Shown here: positions 1 to 11,593 of the stretch, piece by piece
How positions within the stretch are numbered: position 1 is the first letter of the stretch
Layout: each line of letters begins with the position of its first letter
NCBI GenBank assembly: GCA_038503065.1
Contig: JBCAMK010000004.1
Location: 385,001 to 449,000, forward strand
Length of the DNA stretch: 64,000 bases
Direction of reading: 5' to 3'
From: Paragyromitra xinjiangensis
Taxonomy: Eukaryota > Ascomycota > Pezizomycetes > Pezizales > Discinaceae
Program-made: the position numbers and the translations under genes
Notes under the pieces: generated by a model
Seen by the model: only the letters and a program-made list of their open reading frames with translations
Told to the model about the DNA's origin: nothing
Databases searched by the model: none

Positions 1-1
1 C

Positions 2-586
2 AAAAACATTCCCTCAAGGCAGATATTCACGAAATACTGTAAGAAACACCTTTTCTGTGAACAGCAGAACGCGCAACAACATATAGCCCGGTTATCAGAT
101 GATTCAAGTAGACTTGTTATTCAGGCCAACAATCAGCAGTATGATGTTAGTCTTATACATTGGAAATGTAACTGTCCCAAGTTTCAAAACCACAATATCC
201 CAGGTCAACATGCAATCACTTGCATTTATAAGCTTGGCCATTGTCTTGACAAATATGCCCCGCTGGAGTTCCTAGTGGAAACCTGGAAACAGACATATTT
301 TTCCACTTTGCGACTGGTCATAACACCTTCAGAAACAACGGTTGAATCTCTTGGTGCATTGGAAGGTCTGGATAGTGAAGTGGTGGTAAACACGCACACA
401 GGAAGGACAACTTTGGGGAAACGGAAAAATGCTAGAGGAGTTGCAGGGAAAAATAGGAACAGGGCATCGGGCCAGATCAAGCAGCAGTGCTCTAGATGTG
501 GAGAAAGTGGGCATAATAGTAGGAGTTGCAAAATCCGCACTTTCAAGTACAAAAAAAAGTGGTCCCCAAAATGTATATCATTTTAA
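2..586 (+). CDS. C-terminal part of a MULE-type transposase (partial, runs off left edge)
   Basis: The frame is open from base 2 to the stop at 584-586, so only the C-terminal ~194 residues are present. About residues 56-75 form a SWIM-like zinc finger (CNC near 167-175, then a GQH at about 199-207); the third zinc ligand, normally Cys, appears to be replaced by Gly. At about 485-530 there is a CCHC zinc knuckle of the form CSRCGESGHNSRSC. SWIM finger plus zinc knuckle at the C-terminus is the usual tail of Mutator-like (MULE/Hop) transposases, which cut and paste DNA. The DDE catalytic core would lie left of the window. No TIR was recognised downstream. The changed zinc ligand may mean a decayed copy. 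Family call is from motif order, not from a database match. Confidence 0.7.
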   Translation, partial: KNIPSRQIFTKYCKKHLFCEQQNAQQHIARLSDDSSRLVIQANNQQYDVSLIHWKCNCPKFQNHNIPGQHAITCIYKLGHCLDKYAPLEFLVETWKQTYFSTLRLVITPSETTVESLGALEGLDSEVVVNTHTGRTTLGKRKNARGVAGKNRNRASGQIKQQCSRCGESGHNSRSCKIRTFKYKKKWSPKCISF

Positions 587-1716
587 CCATGAATGTGGAA
601 TCTCTAGTAATTTAGTAGTTCCATCTTTTAATAAAATTATTTTATTACTTAGCAAGGTATGTTTCAATTCCTATGTGAGGCAGAGTATTTTTTTTGCACT
701 GGTGTGTGTTGGGAGGTGTGTGCACACACAGGCTGTCTCTGCTATTCAGAGGCCCAAATTTCATTGTCATGGTATGGCATGTTATTGTAGACGTTTACTC
801 GGTATAACAGTCTTCCAGCTAGTTTTACCACTTGAACAGCAGTCAATTGGCTTCATAAATTGGATTACAATTGGAAAATCATTAAAAAAAGATTGTATGA
901 AAATGGGCATGACCAACAAGACATCATTGAGTATAGGCAAATAGTGTTTTTATGAAAACTTACAAAGCTATAACAATTGTCAAAGAATTGGTATTAAATG
1001 ATGACCTTTCTTTTACCCTGAAATGTCATGATTTTGATGGTAATTAACATGTTATGGTAATACAAGATGGATGTACCTTTAACATCAATAATTGTTGACA
1101 CCAGCAATGGACAGAAATGGGAGGAATGTCAATTGAATCAAAAAGTTGGAGCAAAAGTTTCATGTTGTCAGACTATTTGACAATTACAAGATAACTTCAG
1201 TGGCCTTCAACAGTACATGATAATGACCTGCTATTTGGTCAACACTATGCAACAGAGTTATTAGAAGTTATTGGGTCGGTAATACCAATATTTGAATCAA
1301 CCTATTCTAATTGTCAAACTGTCTTCTTTTTGGATAATGTTACAAGACATGCTACTTATGCCTCAAATACTTGACAAGCTAATTTGATAAATTTGTCAAT
1401 AAGTGGTAAACAACTAGCTATGCGAGATGGGTTTGATACCTGGCATATATCCAATTGTCAAAGCTTTCAATAAATGTCATTTACATTCGATGAGGTCTCT
1501 ATGCCTAAACATTGAAGAGGAGAGCCAAAATTTTTAAAGCATGTATTAGAAGAAAAAGGTTTATGGACATGTGGGCTTTATTAAAGTGTACTCATACATA
1601 GTTTGTTGCAGGAAGCTATTGAACAGCAGGTGCATCCCTGTGGTACATGCAGCCGGTGTTTAAATTACACCCCGAAGCATGGTGGTTTAACATAGATTAT
1701 TTATTCACTAGTGATA

Positions 1717-1775
1717 AACAACAAGTAAACAACAAGTAAACAACAAGTAAACAACAAGTAAACAACAAGTAAACA
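1717..1775. repeat. 11-bp tandem repeat, about five copies
   Basis: The unit aacaagtaaac repeats head to tail about five times without change, then decays into related sequence (aatagataaatgataag). A simple minisatellite in non-coding DNA. Confidence 0.9.
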
Positions 1776-2128
1776 ATAGATAAATGATAAGTAAATAACA
1801 ACTAGAGACTAATCAAACAACGTTTAAACAACAATTTTATGACGTCACCAACTGGAAAAAAACTGGTTTCACAATGACTTGAACGCAAGACCTTGTGAAA
1901 TTGAAGAGAGATAATAACCACTGAACTAACAATTTATATTAAATTATGTTATATAAAACATGATAAACATGCGTTTGAGTACTTGTTCTCTAATGGTGAG
2001 CAGAATTTGAGAATTCTAAGTTTTTATCAAGTCAAAAAAAAAGTTTCCTCTAGAATCTTTTATAGGGCTTTATGATGTCTGAAATCATCAGAAATTGACT
2101 TGTGAAAAGTTTTTTTTTTAAGTATTTT

Positions 2129-2172
2129 AAACAACAATGTAGTTTAAATTAAACAACAATGTAGTTTAAATT
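2129..2172. repeat. 22-bp perfect tandem duplication
   Basis: The block starting aaacaacaatgtag is present twice with no spacer (2129-2150 and 2151-2172). It lies at the left edge of a field where TTTAAAC-type motifs recur. Confidence 0.9.
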
Positions 2173-2179
2173 AAACCAC

Positions 2180-2640
2180 TGGCATGTGTGTGCAGCTCGT
2201 GTACCACAGGGGGTGTGTAAACCAAACATCACAAGGTGTGTGAATAAACCACAAAGAAATACTGGTGTTTAAGCAAACATTACGGGGTGTAGTTAAACCA
2301 CGTTCCCTGAGGGAGGTGTTGTGTAAATAAACTACAGGAAATACAAGTGTGTAAATCAAACACCACAGGGTTTATGATTAAACAATTCTTGTTGGGAGGG
2401 TTGCATAGATAAACTACAGGAAAATACTAGTGTTTAAGTAAACATTACAGGAGTGTAGTTAAACAATTATTCTCGGCTGAGATTGTGTGAATAAACCACA
2501 GTGAAATACTGGTGTGTGAAGTAAACACTTCTGTGGTTTAATTGGGACATTGTTGTTTGTTTGACACACCCTATGGCTTAACATAAACCACAGAATGGTT
2601 TTACATAAACTACGTGTATGCGGTTGCATGTACCACAGGG
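2180..2640. repeat. Degenerate repeat field with AAACCACA / TTAAAC core
   Basis: Similar blocks begin near 2238, 2400 and 2486. Each has the order: GTGTGAATAAACCACA-like, GAAATACTGGTGTTTAAG-like, AAACATTACRGG, GTGTAGTTAAACCA. Unit length is irregular (about 85-160 bp), so it looks like an old, diverged tandem array. The motif ACCACAGGG recurs across it. Confidence 0.7.
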
Positions 2641-3853
2641 AATATTGCAATATTTTATATCAAAATTCACTGTCAATTAAACTTTATTGAGTACTATTGG
2701 TGTAGGGCAAAGCAATATGCTTGTAAAAACTGTAGTTACAATATTGTAGCTTTATCAGTTATCAACCCACAGGCACTAGATTCAGTTGCTCCTAATCTAA
2801 TATGAAAATACTGGAATAAAACATAGTAAATAATGGATGGCTATGAAAAAGGGTATACGTATGGATTACATGAGTTTAAATAGGTATATAAAAGCCATAG
2901 TACTGTATCAAAATGCCCTAAGGTTTGAAGATATGAATTCCAAGTTGAAACAATTAAAATTACTCCAATTACTAATTTTTGACATCCAAAAAAAATACTA
3001 CCAGTCCCAGTATTACCACATTCCAGTCAATCTTCTAGTTTTCTTTACTAACATTCTCAAATGATTTTTTTTATCACCTCAATCTCTTCATCCAACTGTC
3101 ACTTCAAGTAGGTCGTAAATCAAAGCCAATCACAATTCTCACCAAAGGTATAGTCATCATGATTGAAAAGGGCTACAATATCACATGCAACCTAGTTGAA
3201 AAGTTAATAGCATTCATATATAACTCTTGGGTGTAATGGGGGCCCTCCTATATACAAAGACTATGAAGCATGACTGTGTGAATGTGTGTAGAAAGAAATA
3301 AAATAGTCAAGATGCAAGGTAGCTCACAGAAACCTAATACAAAGAAGATTTGTCTTTGCAGGAAAACTCACTTCATCAGCAAAACTGATTTTGATCCTGG
3401 CTTCCGCTTCTAGGTCCCGTATTCTCCAGGAGGTCTGAGCGTTGGTGTGGGAGAGTCCTGAGCGCAACTGGATCAGCCACCCGTCTTTTGGCCTATTTTG
3501 GTTGCTACAGGACGGAAGGACTGTGCTCCAGTACATGCTGTGGACCTCGCCTACAAGCCCATGGACCGTCCTGGAGCTTCCTGGAGCTGAGCTGCATGGT
3601 CCATGGAGCTCTCTGGAGTTGCATATCTCCCCCCAGTACCGATCAGGGTTCGCTTTTCTAGGTCCATGGTGCTCTCTAAAGCCGTGTGCCTTTCCCCAGT
3701 ACCAATCTGAGTACTGCTGTAGCGCATACCTGCCCTCCACCAGTCCCCTGAAGCACGTACCTGCCCTCTATTAGGGTCCCAAATTGCGCACCCCGCTGAC
3801 AGGAGATCGTAGGATCATGCTTGCAAGCGAGTCAATAGCCCTGACCCTAGGGA

Positions 3854-6432
3854 CATCAGCAAAACTGATTCTTGGCTCCTGGGCGCTCCCGGACCCTCAT
3901 GGATGGCGCGGACCAGATGGAGGCAAGTGCCAGTCCATGGAACAGCCATATCCCAAGGACCCTTGCACACGGTTCCCGGACCACACACCACTTCTCACGG
4001 ACCCTCGTGGACCTCCCTGGACCACCTACCATAGATGGTGGACCTTCCTGGAGCTCTATCAATTCCTGTGGACCACACCATCGCTTGTAGGTCAGTTGTA
4101 GGGCGGCTGTAGGGCGTCAATAATACTACTGGGGGCACACAAATGCACATGATTATTGGTATCAATTCGGCTACGTATATTGAAAAGCTACACTACAGGA
4201 TCTCTATCTACAAAATCAAGCAGTCGCCACTGGAGGCAACCCCCCCCCCGCACTAAACCCACCTGTGCCTAAATCAATTGTTTGGTCTGCTATTCAGCAG
4301 TTGTTTCAGGCGCTGGCACGCAGTCAATTCGGAGTCTATTCAGCAGTCAATTCGGCAGGATTCACAGGCTTAGAAATGGCCGATTCAGAGTCAATTTGGC
4401 AGTCAATTTGGCAGGATTCGGAGTCTATTCGGGAGCCTATTCAGCAGTCAATTCAGCAGTCAATTTGGAGCCTATTCAGGAGCCTATTCAGCAGTCAATT
4501 CGGAGCCTATTCGGGAGTCGATTCGGAGTCTATTCAGCAGTCAATTCGGAGCCTATTCAGGAGCCTATTCAGCAGTCAATTCGGAGCCTATTCGGGAGTC
4601 GATTCGGAGTCTATTGAGCAGTCAATTCAGCAGTCAATTCAGCGGGATTCGGAGGCTTAGAAACAGCCGATTTGGAGTTGATTTGGAGTCTATTCAGCAG
4701 TCAATTCGGAGCCTATTCAGGAGTCTATTCAGCAGTCAATTCAGCAGTCAATTTGGAGCCTATTCAGGAGCCTATTCAGCAGTCAATTCGGAGCCTATTC
4801 GGGAGTCAATTCGGAGTCTATTCAGCAGTCAATTCGGAGCCTATTCAGGAGCCTATTCAGGAGCCTATTCAGGAGTCTATTCAGGAGTCAATTCAGCAGT
4901 CAATTCAGCAGGATTCGAGTCTATTCGGGAGTCTATTCAGAGTCAATTCGGAGTCAATTCAGCAGTCAATTCAGTGGGATTCGGAGGCTCAGAAACAGCC
5001 GATTCGGAGTCGATTCGGAGTCTATTCAGCAGTCAATTCAGCAGTCAATTCGGAGTCTATTCAGGAGTCAATGTCAATTCAGCAGTCAATTCAGCAGGAT
5101 TCGGAGTCTATTCGGGAGTCTATTCGGGAGTCAATTCGGAGTCAATTCAGCAGTCAATTCAGTGGGATTCGGAGGCTCAGAAACAGCCGATTCGGAGTCG
5201 ATTCGGAGTCTATTCAGCAGTCAATTCAGCAGTCAATTCGGAGTCTATTCAGGAGTCTATTCAGCAGCCAATTCGGCAGTCAATTTGGCAGGATTCGGAG
5301 GCTTAGAAACAGCCAATTCGGAGTCAATTCGGGAGTCAATTCGGGAGTCAATTCGGAGTCTATTCAGGAGCCTATTCCACAGTCAATTCGGAGTCTATTC
5401 GGGAGTCTATTCGGCAGTGGTTCGGGCGTTGATTCGGAGTCTATTCAGGAGTCAATTCAGCAGTCAGTTCAGCAGGATTCGGAGGCTTAGAAACAGCCGA
5501 TTCGGAGTCTATTCGGAGTCTATTCAGCAGTCAATTCAGCAGTCAATTCGGAGCCTATTCAGGAGCCTATTCAGCAGTCAATTCGGAGCCTATTCGGGAG
5601 TCAATTTGGAGTCTATTGAGCAGCCAATTCGGAGTCAATTCGGAGGCTGCTCAGGAGGCTCTCAGGCAGTCGATTCAGCAGGCTGTGGAAGCGAGCGAGG
5701 TCTGCTGCTGAAGGGGTCTGCTGCTGAGGGTCTGACCAAGCGAGGTCCGATGTAATAGGGTCCGATGTTGATATCCGAATGTATTTGAGATGTGAGAACT
5801 GAAGTCACGATGTTAGCAAAGTTCATGTAACTGCACAGTAGGAAGGGCAATAGGGGGTGTGGATGGGTGTGGATGGGTGGGAGTAAGAGAAAAGGGGTAA
5901 CGTGGCAACGGTATGGGTGGCAGCAAAGACCTTCACTAAAAATTCGCTAAGTCACTAGGGTCAGGGTTATTGGCTCGCTTGCATGCAAGATCCTGCGATC
6001 TCCTGTCAGTGGGGTGCGCAATTTGGGACTCTTATAGAGGGGAGGTACGTCCTTCAGGGGACTGGTGGAGGGCAGGCACTGCGCTTCAAGCAGTACCCAG
6101 GATCGGTCTGGGAAAGGTACATAGCTCCAGAGAGCGCCATGGACCTAGAAAAGCGAACCCTGATTGGTACTGGGGGGAGATATGCAACTCCAGAGAGCTC
6201 CATGGACCGTGCAGCTCAGCTCCAGGAAGCTCCAGGACGGTCCATGGGCTTGTAAGCGAGGTCCACAGCATGTACTGGAGCACAGTCCTTCCGTCCTGTA
6301 GTAACCAAAATAGGCCAGAAGACGGGTGGCTGATCCAGTTGTGCTCAGGACTCTCCCACACCAACGCTCAGACCTCCTGGAGCACGCAGGACCTAAAAGC
6401 GGAAGCCAGGATCAGAATCAGTTTTGCTGATG
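3854..6432 (-). mobile_element. Inner full-length copy of the CATCAGC TIR element, inverted inside the outer copy
   Basis: Termini are CATCAGCAAAACTGATTCT and its exact reverse complement, flanked by GA on both sides (3852-3853 and 6433-6434). Length 2579 bp. From one end it contains a ~250-bp subterminal block rich in GGTCC/GGACC, a block with a C-run near 4245, a ~1.4-kb 12-bp minisatellite, a ~270-bp spacer and a ~480-bp block with repeated GTCCATGG. In the blocks compared by eye it differs from the 18009-20586 copy by about one base in 400. The empty target is visible in the other copy at 18481-18490. No transposase is encoded. Confidence 0.93.
4287..5690. repeat. 12-bp minisatellite array of the inner element
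   Basis: Built from 12-bp units of two main types, GAGYCTATTCRG and CAGTCAATTCRG, in irregular order, with recurrent spacers resembling GATTCGGAGGCTYAGAAACAG. Because the unit is a multiple of three and carries no stop in several frames, the array gives long overlapping open frames rich in Ser, Gln, Phe and Arg; these are not considered genes. Confidence 0.9.
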
Positions 6433-6649
6433 GACTTAGCGAATTTTTAGCGAAGGTCTTTTGCTGCCACCCATACCGTTGCCATGTTACCCCTTTTCTC
6501 TTACTCCCACCCATCCACACCCATCCACACCCCCTATTGCCCTTCCTACTGTGCAGTTACATGAACTTTGCTATCAGACATCGACATCAGACCCTATTAC
6601 ATTGGACCTCGCTTGGTCAGACCCTCAGCAGCAGACCCCTTCAGCAGCA

Positions 6650-8175
6650 CATCAGCAAAAAAAAAATGTCGCCCCGACACTTTCTTGTCTTCCGGAAGGC
6701 CATATTCCGCCCGCTGCATTTGTGGCCTTCCCTACAACCCAGGCGAGCTGGTCCGAGTGCTTGCCTGTGTGGGCGCAGGCTGAGCAACGCTCCGGCCTCC
6801 TGGCGCTCGGCTGCAGCTCAGCTGTGACCACCCACGCCCGGATGTGGCACTTAGCGAAATCCAGCGGGCTCTACCCATTGAATTTTGCTAAGTCCCTGGA
6901 AACTTGGGACTTAGCAAAATTCACCTCGCCTCCCCCCAGGCACTTAGCAATTTTCAAAAATCTCCAGGTCGCTTAGTCATCGCTTAGTAGTCGCCATGCC
7001 GTCGCCAAAGCAACGCCTAATAAGACACCAATCTCCACCTCTCCCGTCCTTCCTACTATTGCTTCCCCCTATTCCCTCCCACCCATCCCCTATTCACTCC
7101 AACCATCCCCTACCTCGCTGTACCATAGTACTTTGCTAACATCGTGACTTTTAGGCTCGAAGTACTAAGCTCTGTTTGCAAAGAACCTCTCAGGTAACGT
7201 CTTGATTCCGTTTATTTGACTCCCACTGATATGCCTCCTAGACTCGCTTCGATCCGCTGCTTCAGCTTCCTCTGCTTCCGCCTAAGCGAGCTCTATATGC
7301 TGATCGATTCGCTGCAGCAGCCTCCGCTGCCTGAGCTTCCGCTGCCTCAGTAAATTGATCGATTCGCTGCCTCTGCCATATGGTCGATCCGCTGCCTGAG
7401 CTTCCGCCGCCTCCTGGAGGTCATTGATCCGCTGCTTGAGCTTCCTCCGCCTCTGCCATATGGTCAATTCGCTGCAGCAGCCTCCGCCATATGGTCAATT
7501 CACTGCCTGAGCTTCCGCCGCTCAGTCAATTGATCGATTCGCTGCAGCAGCCTCCGCTGCCTGCGCCATATGGTCGATCTGCTGCCTGAGCTTCCGCTGC
7601 CTCCGCCTCCGCCACAGCTGCAGCAGCTTCCGCCGCCTCCTGGAGGTCGTCAATTCGCTGCCTGAGCTTCCTGAGCTTCCGCCATATGGTCGATTCGCTG
7701 CCTGAGCTTCCGCTGCCTGCGCCACATGGTCCATTCGCTGCCTGAGCTTCCGCCGCCTCCGCCAGGTCGTCAATTCGATGCTCAACCCCCCCTACCCATA
7801 GAGTACGAAGAACAGATACATGTACATATAGAACTATATATAGATCCATAGAAATAATAGAACGATTGTAAACAAGCATATGGTGCCAGGCCAGGTGAAA
7901 ACTCCCAAACTAGACCATAGGGCGACCTGCTGAAAATGTGATTCTGTGGGCGCGCTGCTCTCCCCCCGCTGTCCTCCAGATGCTCGTCAACCCTCCGTGG
8001 TCGCCCAGAGAATAGCCTCCTGAACCTAGGGCGCCCCCATGCCAACCTCTGGTAAGCTGTCGCCCAGACATGAAGAGCAAATTTTACAGCCTGAGGGAGG
8101 GCTATATTCCGCCCGACCGCCTGGGGCGCCTGATGCATTGGGCGGACCGGGCGACAATCTGTTTTTTTGCTGATG
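6650..8175 (+). mobile_element. Second-family TIR element (1.5 kb) with the same CATCAGC termini, nested in the outer copy
   Basis: Starts CATCAGCAAAAAAAAAATG and ends TGTTTTTTTGCTGATG; just inside both ends lies GTCGCCC / GGGCGAC. A CA duplication flanks it (6648-6649 and 8176-8177). The uninterrupted target is seen in the 18009 copy near 18730 (ttcagcagcagacctcgc), proving insertion. The interior differs from the larger family: subterminal ATATTCCGCCCG boxes at both ends, and a GC-rich minisatellite. Its sharing of the first ~11 bases with the larger element suggests mobilisation by the same transposase, which is not encoded here. Confidence 0.88.
7235..7790. repeat. GC-rich minisatellite of the second-family element
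   Basis: Recombining short blocks TTCGCTGCCTGAGC, TTCCGCCGCCTCC, TGCCATATGGTCGAT and GCTGCAGCAG repeat in varied order over ~550 bp. As in the larger family the period keeps frames open, giving Ala/Gln/Arg-rich open frames that are not taken as genes. Confidence 0.85.
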
Positions 8176-8199
8176 CAGTCCTCGCTCGCTTCCACAGCC

Positions 8200-8890
8200 T
8201 GCTGAATCGACTGCCTGAGAGCCTCCTGAGCAGCCTCCGAATCGGCTGTTTCTAAGCCTCCAAATTGACTGCTGAATTGACTGCTGAATTGACTCCAAAT
8301 TGGCTGCTCAATAGACTCCGAATTGACTCCTGAATAGGCTCCGAATTGACTCCCGAATAGACTCCTGAATAGACTCTGAATCGGCTGTTTCTGAGCCTCC
8401 GAATCCACTGCTGAATTGACTGCTGAATAGACTCCGAATTGGCTGTTTCTAAGCCTCTGAATCCTGCTGAATTGACTGCTGAATTGACTCCGAATCGGCT
8501 GTTTCTGAGCCTCCGAATCCTGCTGAATTGATAGCTGAATTGACTCCTGAATAGACTCCGAATAGACTCCCGAATAGGCTCTGAATTGACTGTGGAATAG
8601 GCTCCTGAATAGACTCCGAATTGACTCCGAATCCTGCCGAATTTACTGCCAAATTGGCTGCTGAATAGACTCCTGAATAGACTCCGAATTGACTGCTGAA
8701 TTGACTGCTGAATAGGCTCCCGAATAGACTCTGAATCAGCTTTTTCTAAGCCTCCGAATCCTGCTGAATTGACTGCCGAATTGACTCTGAATTGGCAGTT
8801 TCTAAGCCTCCAAATCCTGCCGAATTGACTGCTGAATTGACTGCAGAATAGACTCCTGAATAGACTCCGAATCGACTGTGTGCCAGCGCC
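8200..8890. repeat. 12-bp minisatellite array of the outer element (shorter, diverged)
   Basis: Same 12-bp unit family as in the two young copies, read in reverse (GAATTGACTGCT, GAATAGACTCCY), about 690 bp against ~1.4 kb in the young copies. More unit variants are seen, fitting an older insertion. Confidence 0.88.
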
Positions 8891-9340
8891 TGAAACAACT
8901 GCTGAATAGCAGACGAAACAATTGATTTAGGCACAGGTGGGTTTAGTGCGGGGGGGGGTTGCCTCTAGTGGTGACTGCTTGATTTTGTACATAGATATCC
9001 TATAGTGTAGCTTTTCCGTAGCTAAATTGATACCAATAATCATGTACATTTGCGTGCCCCCAGTAGTATTATTGACGTGCTACAGCCGTCCTACAAGCGA
9101 CCTACAAGCAATGGTGTGGTCCATGGGAATTGATAGAGCTCCAGGAAGGTCCGCCATCTATGGTAGGTGGTCCAGGGAGGTCCACGAGGGTCCGTGAGAA
9201 GTGGTGTGTGGTCCGGGAACTGTGTGCAAGGGTCCTTGGGATATGGCTGTTCCATGGACTGGCACTTGCCTCCATCTGGTCCACGCCGTCCATGAGGGTC
9301 TGGGAGCGCCCAGGAGCCAAGAATTGGTTTTGCTGATGTT

Positions 9341-10360
9341 GTTCACAATACTCAATAAAAGGATGAGGATTCAGTGTTGTGTGGAAACTGTTTTGGTATT
9401 TGTAAATCCAGAGTCAATTTCCTTGAACCAGCACAACTACCTACTCTACTCAGGGTCACTTCTGGCAGAGTCCTATGCCTTCACATGAGCACTGCTTGAC
9501 ACCTCATACAATGCTGAACAGGTAAAGCCAATTTATTATTGTGGTACATGGAAACCTACTTTCAGTCTTCTAGATTGGCTGTAAGACTGGTACTTCGCAC
9601 CATTACTGAATTCTAAGCGAAACTTTAGATAGCTCTCTAGACTCTGTAACTCGACCGGCTACTATCTGTAGCACAATACCTGAGCGCATGTCCTGACAAC
9701 TTCTTATGAACCGCACAAAGGCAACGATAGTTTTAAGTGAGATAAGGGTCGGGGCTGTTCCATTAAAAGAACTTTCTCAATAGGAAGGACACGAGTGTTG
9801 AAGCACAAAGCTATGCTGGGCAGCTCGATACGCAGGAGAATTTATCACAGAACAAAGTATGTTAGTAACAAAATAATATTGATAAGGCTCGTTTTTCCTC
9901 GATGATGATCAACTCAGAATTGACGTCCAATGCAAGAGTATTTATATCCTGTCCTCTTTACTACTGTGTGTTCTTTGTAGCTTGGGTCGACGGACTAAAC
10001 TATCTACTATTACAAATTGAACTAACTCGCTTATCCATTTATCCGACATCCTATCGGCGAAGCCGATATCTCCAACTTCCGACGCTTACCCCTCGTTCAG
10101 TAATCCTCAGATTGCCTCGCTTTGACGTGGCGATGATACGGTTGCAACGGTTGCGTTCGCCCGATCGAGTAGGTGGTTACATGATATCGTTTTGTTGCGA
10201 CAGCTGGTGTTTGGAGTGCCGTAGCGCGGGCAGGAGACCTCTGATGACTAATCCGAATAGCCCACGTGACTCGGCGCCCCAAGTTGCCCTATGAAGACCT
10301 CTCATACATACCCTCCGGGTCACGTTCCGCGGGAAGGGCGCCGTTGACAACCAAAGGGTT
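9341..10360. other. Non-coding stretch between transposons
   Basis: No recognisable gene. A 130-codon frame near 9902-10294 has no domain signal and mixed codon composition, and a partly overlapping reverse frame exists. No long terminal repeats or other element ends were identified with confidence. Confidence 0.5.
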
Positions 10361-10519
10361 ACTTTTAGTCTCCGGGACGCGGATATTTTGCGGGTGTCCC
10401 CCCTTCCTGATCTACTTGCTGCTGAAGGCAGGGTAACCGGGGAAGGCAGGGTAACTGCCTGGGAATAGGCTGGGAAGTCAATAGGCAGCCACAGAGGAGT
10501 CCAATGAAGATGGGAAGGT

Positions 10520-10730
10520 GACCAAATGGAAGGTAGGGTAACAGGGAGACCACTGCACGCCTATAGCCATAGGTATAACAGTCAAGTCCTCTATCCCGTT
10601 AACCTACATTAACATATGTTAATTGTTGGGGCCTCAACAGGGCCCCGCCAGTTATTGCCCTGTTGGAGTGGGGTAAATGTGAATATTTTTGCCCTACCCT
10701 GTCCCTCAATCATGGCTATTTATATGTACC
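10520..10730. repeat. Dispersed repeat, copy A (partner at 11190-11400)
   Basis: Shares with the partner the order: AGTCAAGTC, TTAACCTACATTAACAT, TGTTAATTGTTGGGGCC, CCAGTTATTGCCCTGTTGG, AATATTTTTGCCC and CATGGCTA. This copy is the more AT-rich: many G/C positions of the partner are A/T here. A short palindrome TTAACATATGTTAA lies in the middle. Confidence 0.8.
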
Positions 10731-11179
10731 AACAGAGAATTCTACCCTACTTTCAAGCCACATCAAAATGAAGAGATTATATTTCTAAAACTACCATCTT
10801 TCATGGATGGATGAGGTGTGTTGGAATAGAATGGATAGGTATTTCGTTTGAAAAAGAATTAGCCATTGTATGGTTTCCTTGTGTTTTTTTGGGTTTTTGT
10901 TTGCCTGCCTACAAGGTTGAGTCATGCCTGAGTCATAAAAGGCAAAAAGTAAGGTATATGAACAGTGGATTTCAATGATTGTGATTGTTTTTATTTTTAC
11001 TTTTAAGCAACATTTCTTACCTTACTCCTACTGTATCTTTATTAAATACCATTTCTGTTTCTACTCCAAAAACATCACTGCTGCTGTTGCTGTCATCCCT
11101 CAGAATCACCTTGATTCTTACATTTTGTGTTGCCTGCAAAAAATATTGTACTATTATTGGGATGAAGTCTCTCTTAGTG

Positions 11180-11400
11180 TTAGTCTTGGGGCAGGGTGGA
11201 AACGGGACACCCCGTCCCCCACCCCGCCCTGTCAGGGCAGGGCAGTCTGTACACACCATCAGGGTGGGGCAAAGTCAAGTCTTCCGCCCCATTAACCTAC
11301 ATTAACATGTTAATTGTTGGGGCCCTGCCAGTTATTGCCCTGTTGGGGCGGGGCGGAGGCCAATATTTTTGCCCCACCCTGCCCCAAGACCATGGCTAGT
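11180..11400. repeat. Dispersed repeat, copy B (GC-rich partner of 10520-10730)
   Basis: Direct repeat of copy A about 670 bp downstream, with a GC-rich upstream part (GGGGCAGGGTGG, CCGCCCTGTCAGGGCAGG). Possibly the two ends of one degraded element or two separate insertions; no target duplication could be fixed. Confidence 0.75.
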
Positions 11401-11593
11401 CTCTCTCGAGTAGTACTGCTCATCTTTGGAGATACTGAAAAGCTTGATTAGATTTCACCCCCTGAGACCATCAGTCTTCTTTGTAGAGGTACTTGTTGAG
11501 GTTTAAGTTGCCATGCAGTCAATTGGTTTCCTACCCATGAGTGGTTAGTGAGTCAAAGACCTTATGGTAACATGTAAAAGGTAGGTGGTAGTA

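Larger units (their letters stand above)
587..3373. other. AT-rich non-coding stretch with minisatellites
   Basis: No convincing gene; all open frames are short and lack domain signals. The stretch holds an 11-bp tandem repeat, a 22-bp tandem duplication and a degenerate repeat field (listed separately). The inverted or direct hexamer pair TTGTCA/TTGACA recurs unusually often between about 970 and 1460. It may be the non-coding remainder of the MULE element to the left. Confidence 0.6.
3374..9338 (+). mobile_element. Outer, older copy of the CATCAGC TIR element, split by two nested insertions
   Basis: Left terminus starts CATCAGCAAAACTGATTTTG and right terminus ends GAATTGGTTTTGCTGATG; both are diverged versions of the TIR seen intact at 18009-20586. 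A TT duplication flanks it (3372-3373 and 9339-9340). Its own sequence is 3374-3853, 6435-6649 and 8178-9338, about 1.86 kb in total, shorter than the 2.58-kb copies because its 12-bp array is shorter. The two interruptions are an inverted copy of the same element and a different element with the same termini. No transposase frame is visible, so it is non-autonomous. Orientation is arbitrary: + means the same as the 18009 copy. Confidence 0.9.

Noticed and set aside
429..944. 171-codon plus-strand frame overlapping the transposase tail
   Set aside because: Different frame from the SWIM and zinc-knuckle protein; no domain; runs into non-coding AT-rich DNA.
7522..7879. Ala/Gln/Arg-rich reverse frames resembling coiled-coil proteins
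   Set aside because: Generated by the GC-rich minisatellite of the 6650-8175 element; overlapping frames look alike.
9902..10294. 130-codon frame as a gene
   Set aside because: No domain, no paralogue, surrounded by transposons; composition not protein-like enough.
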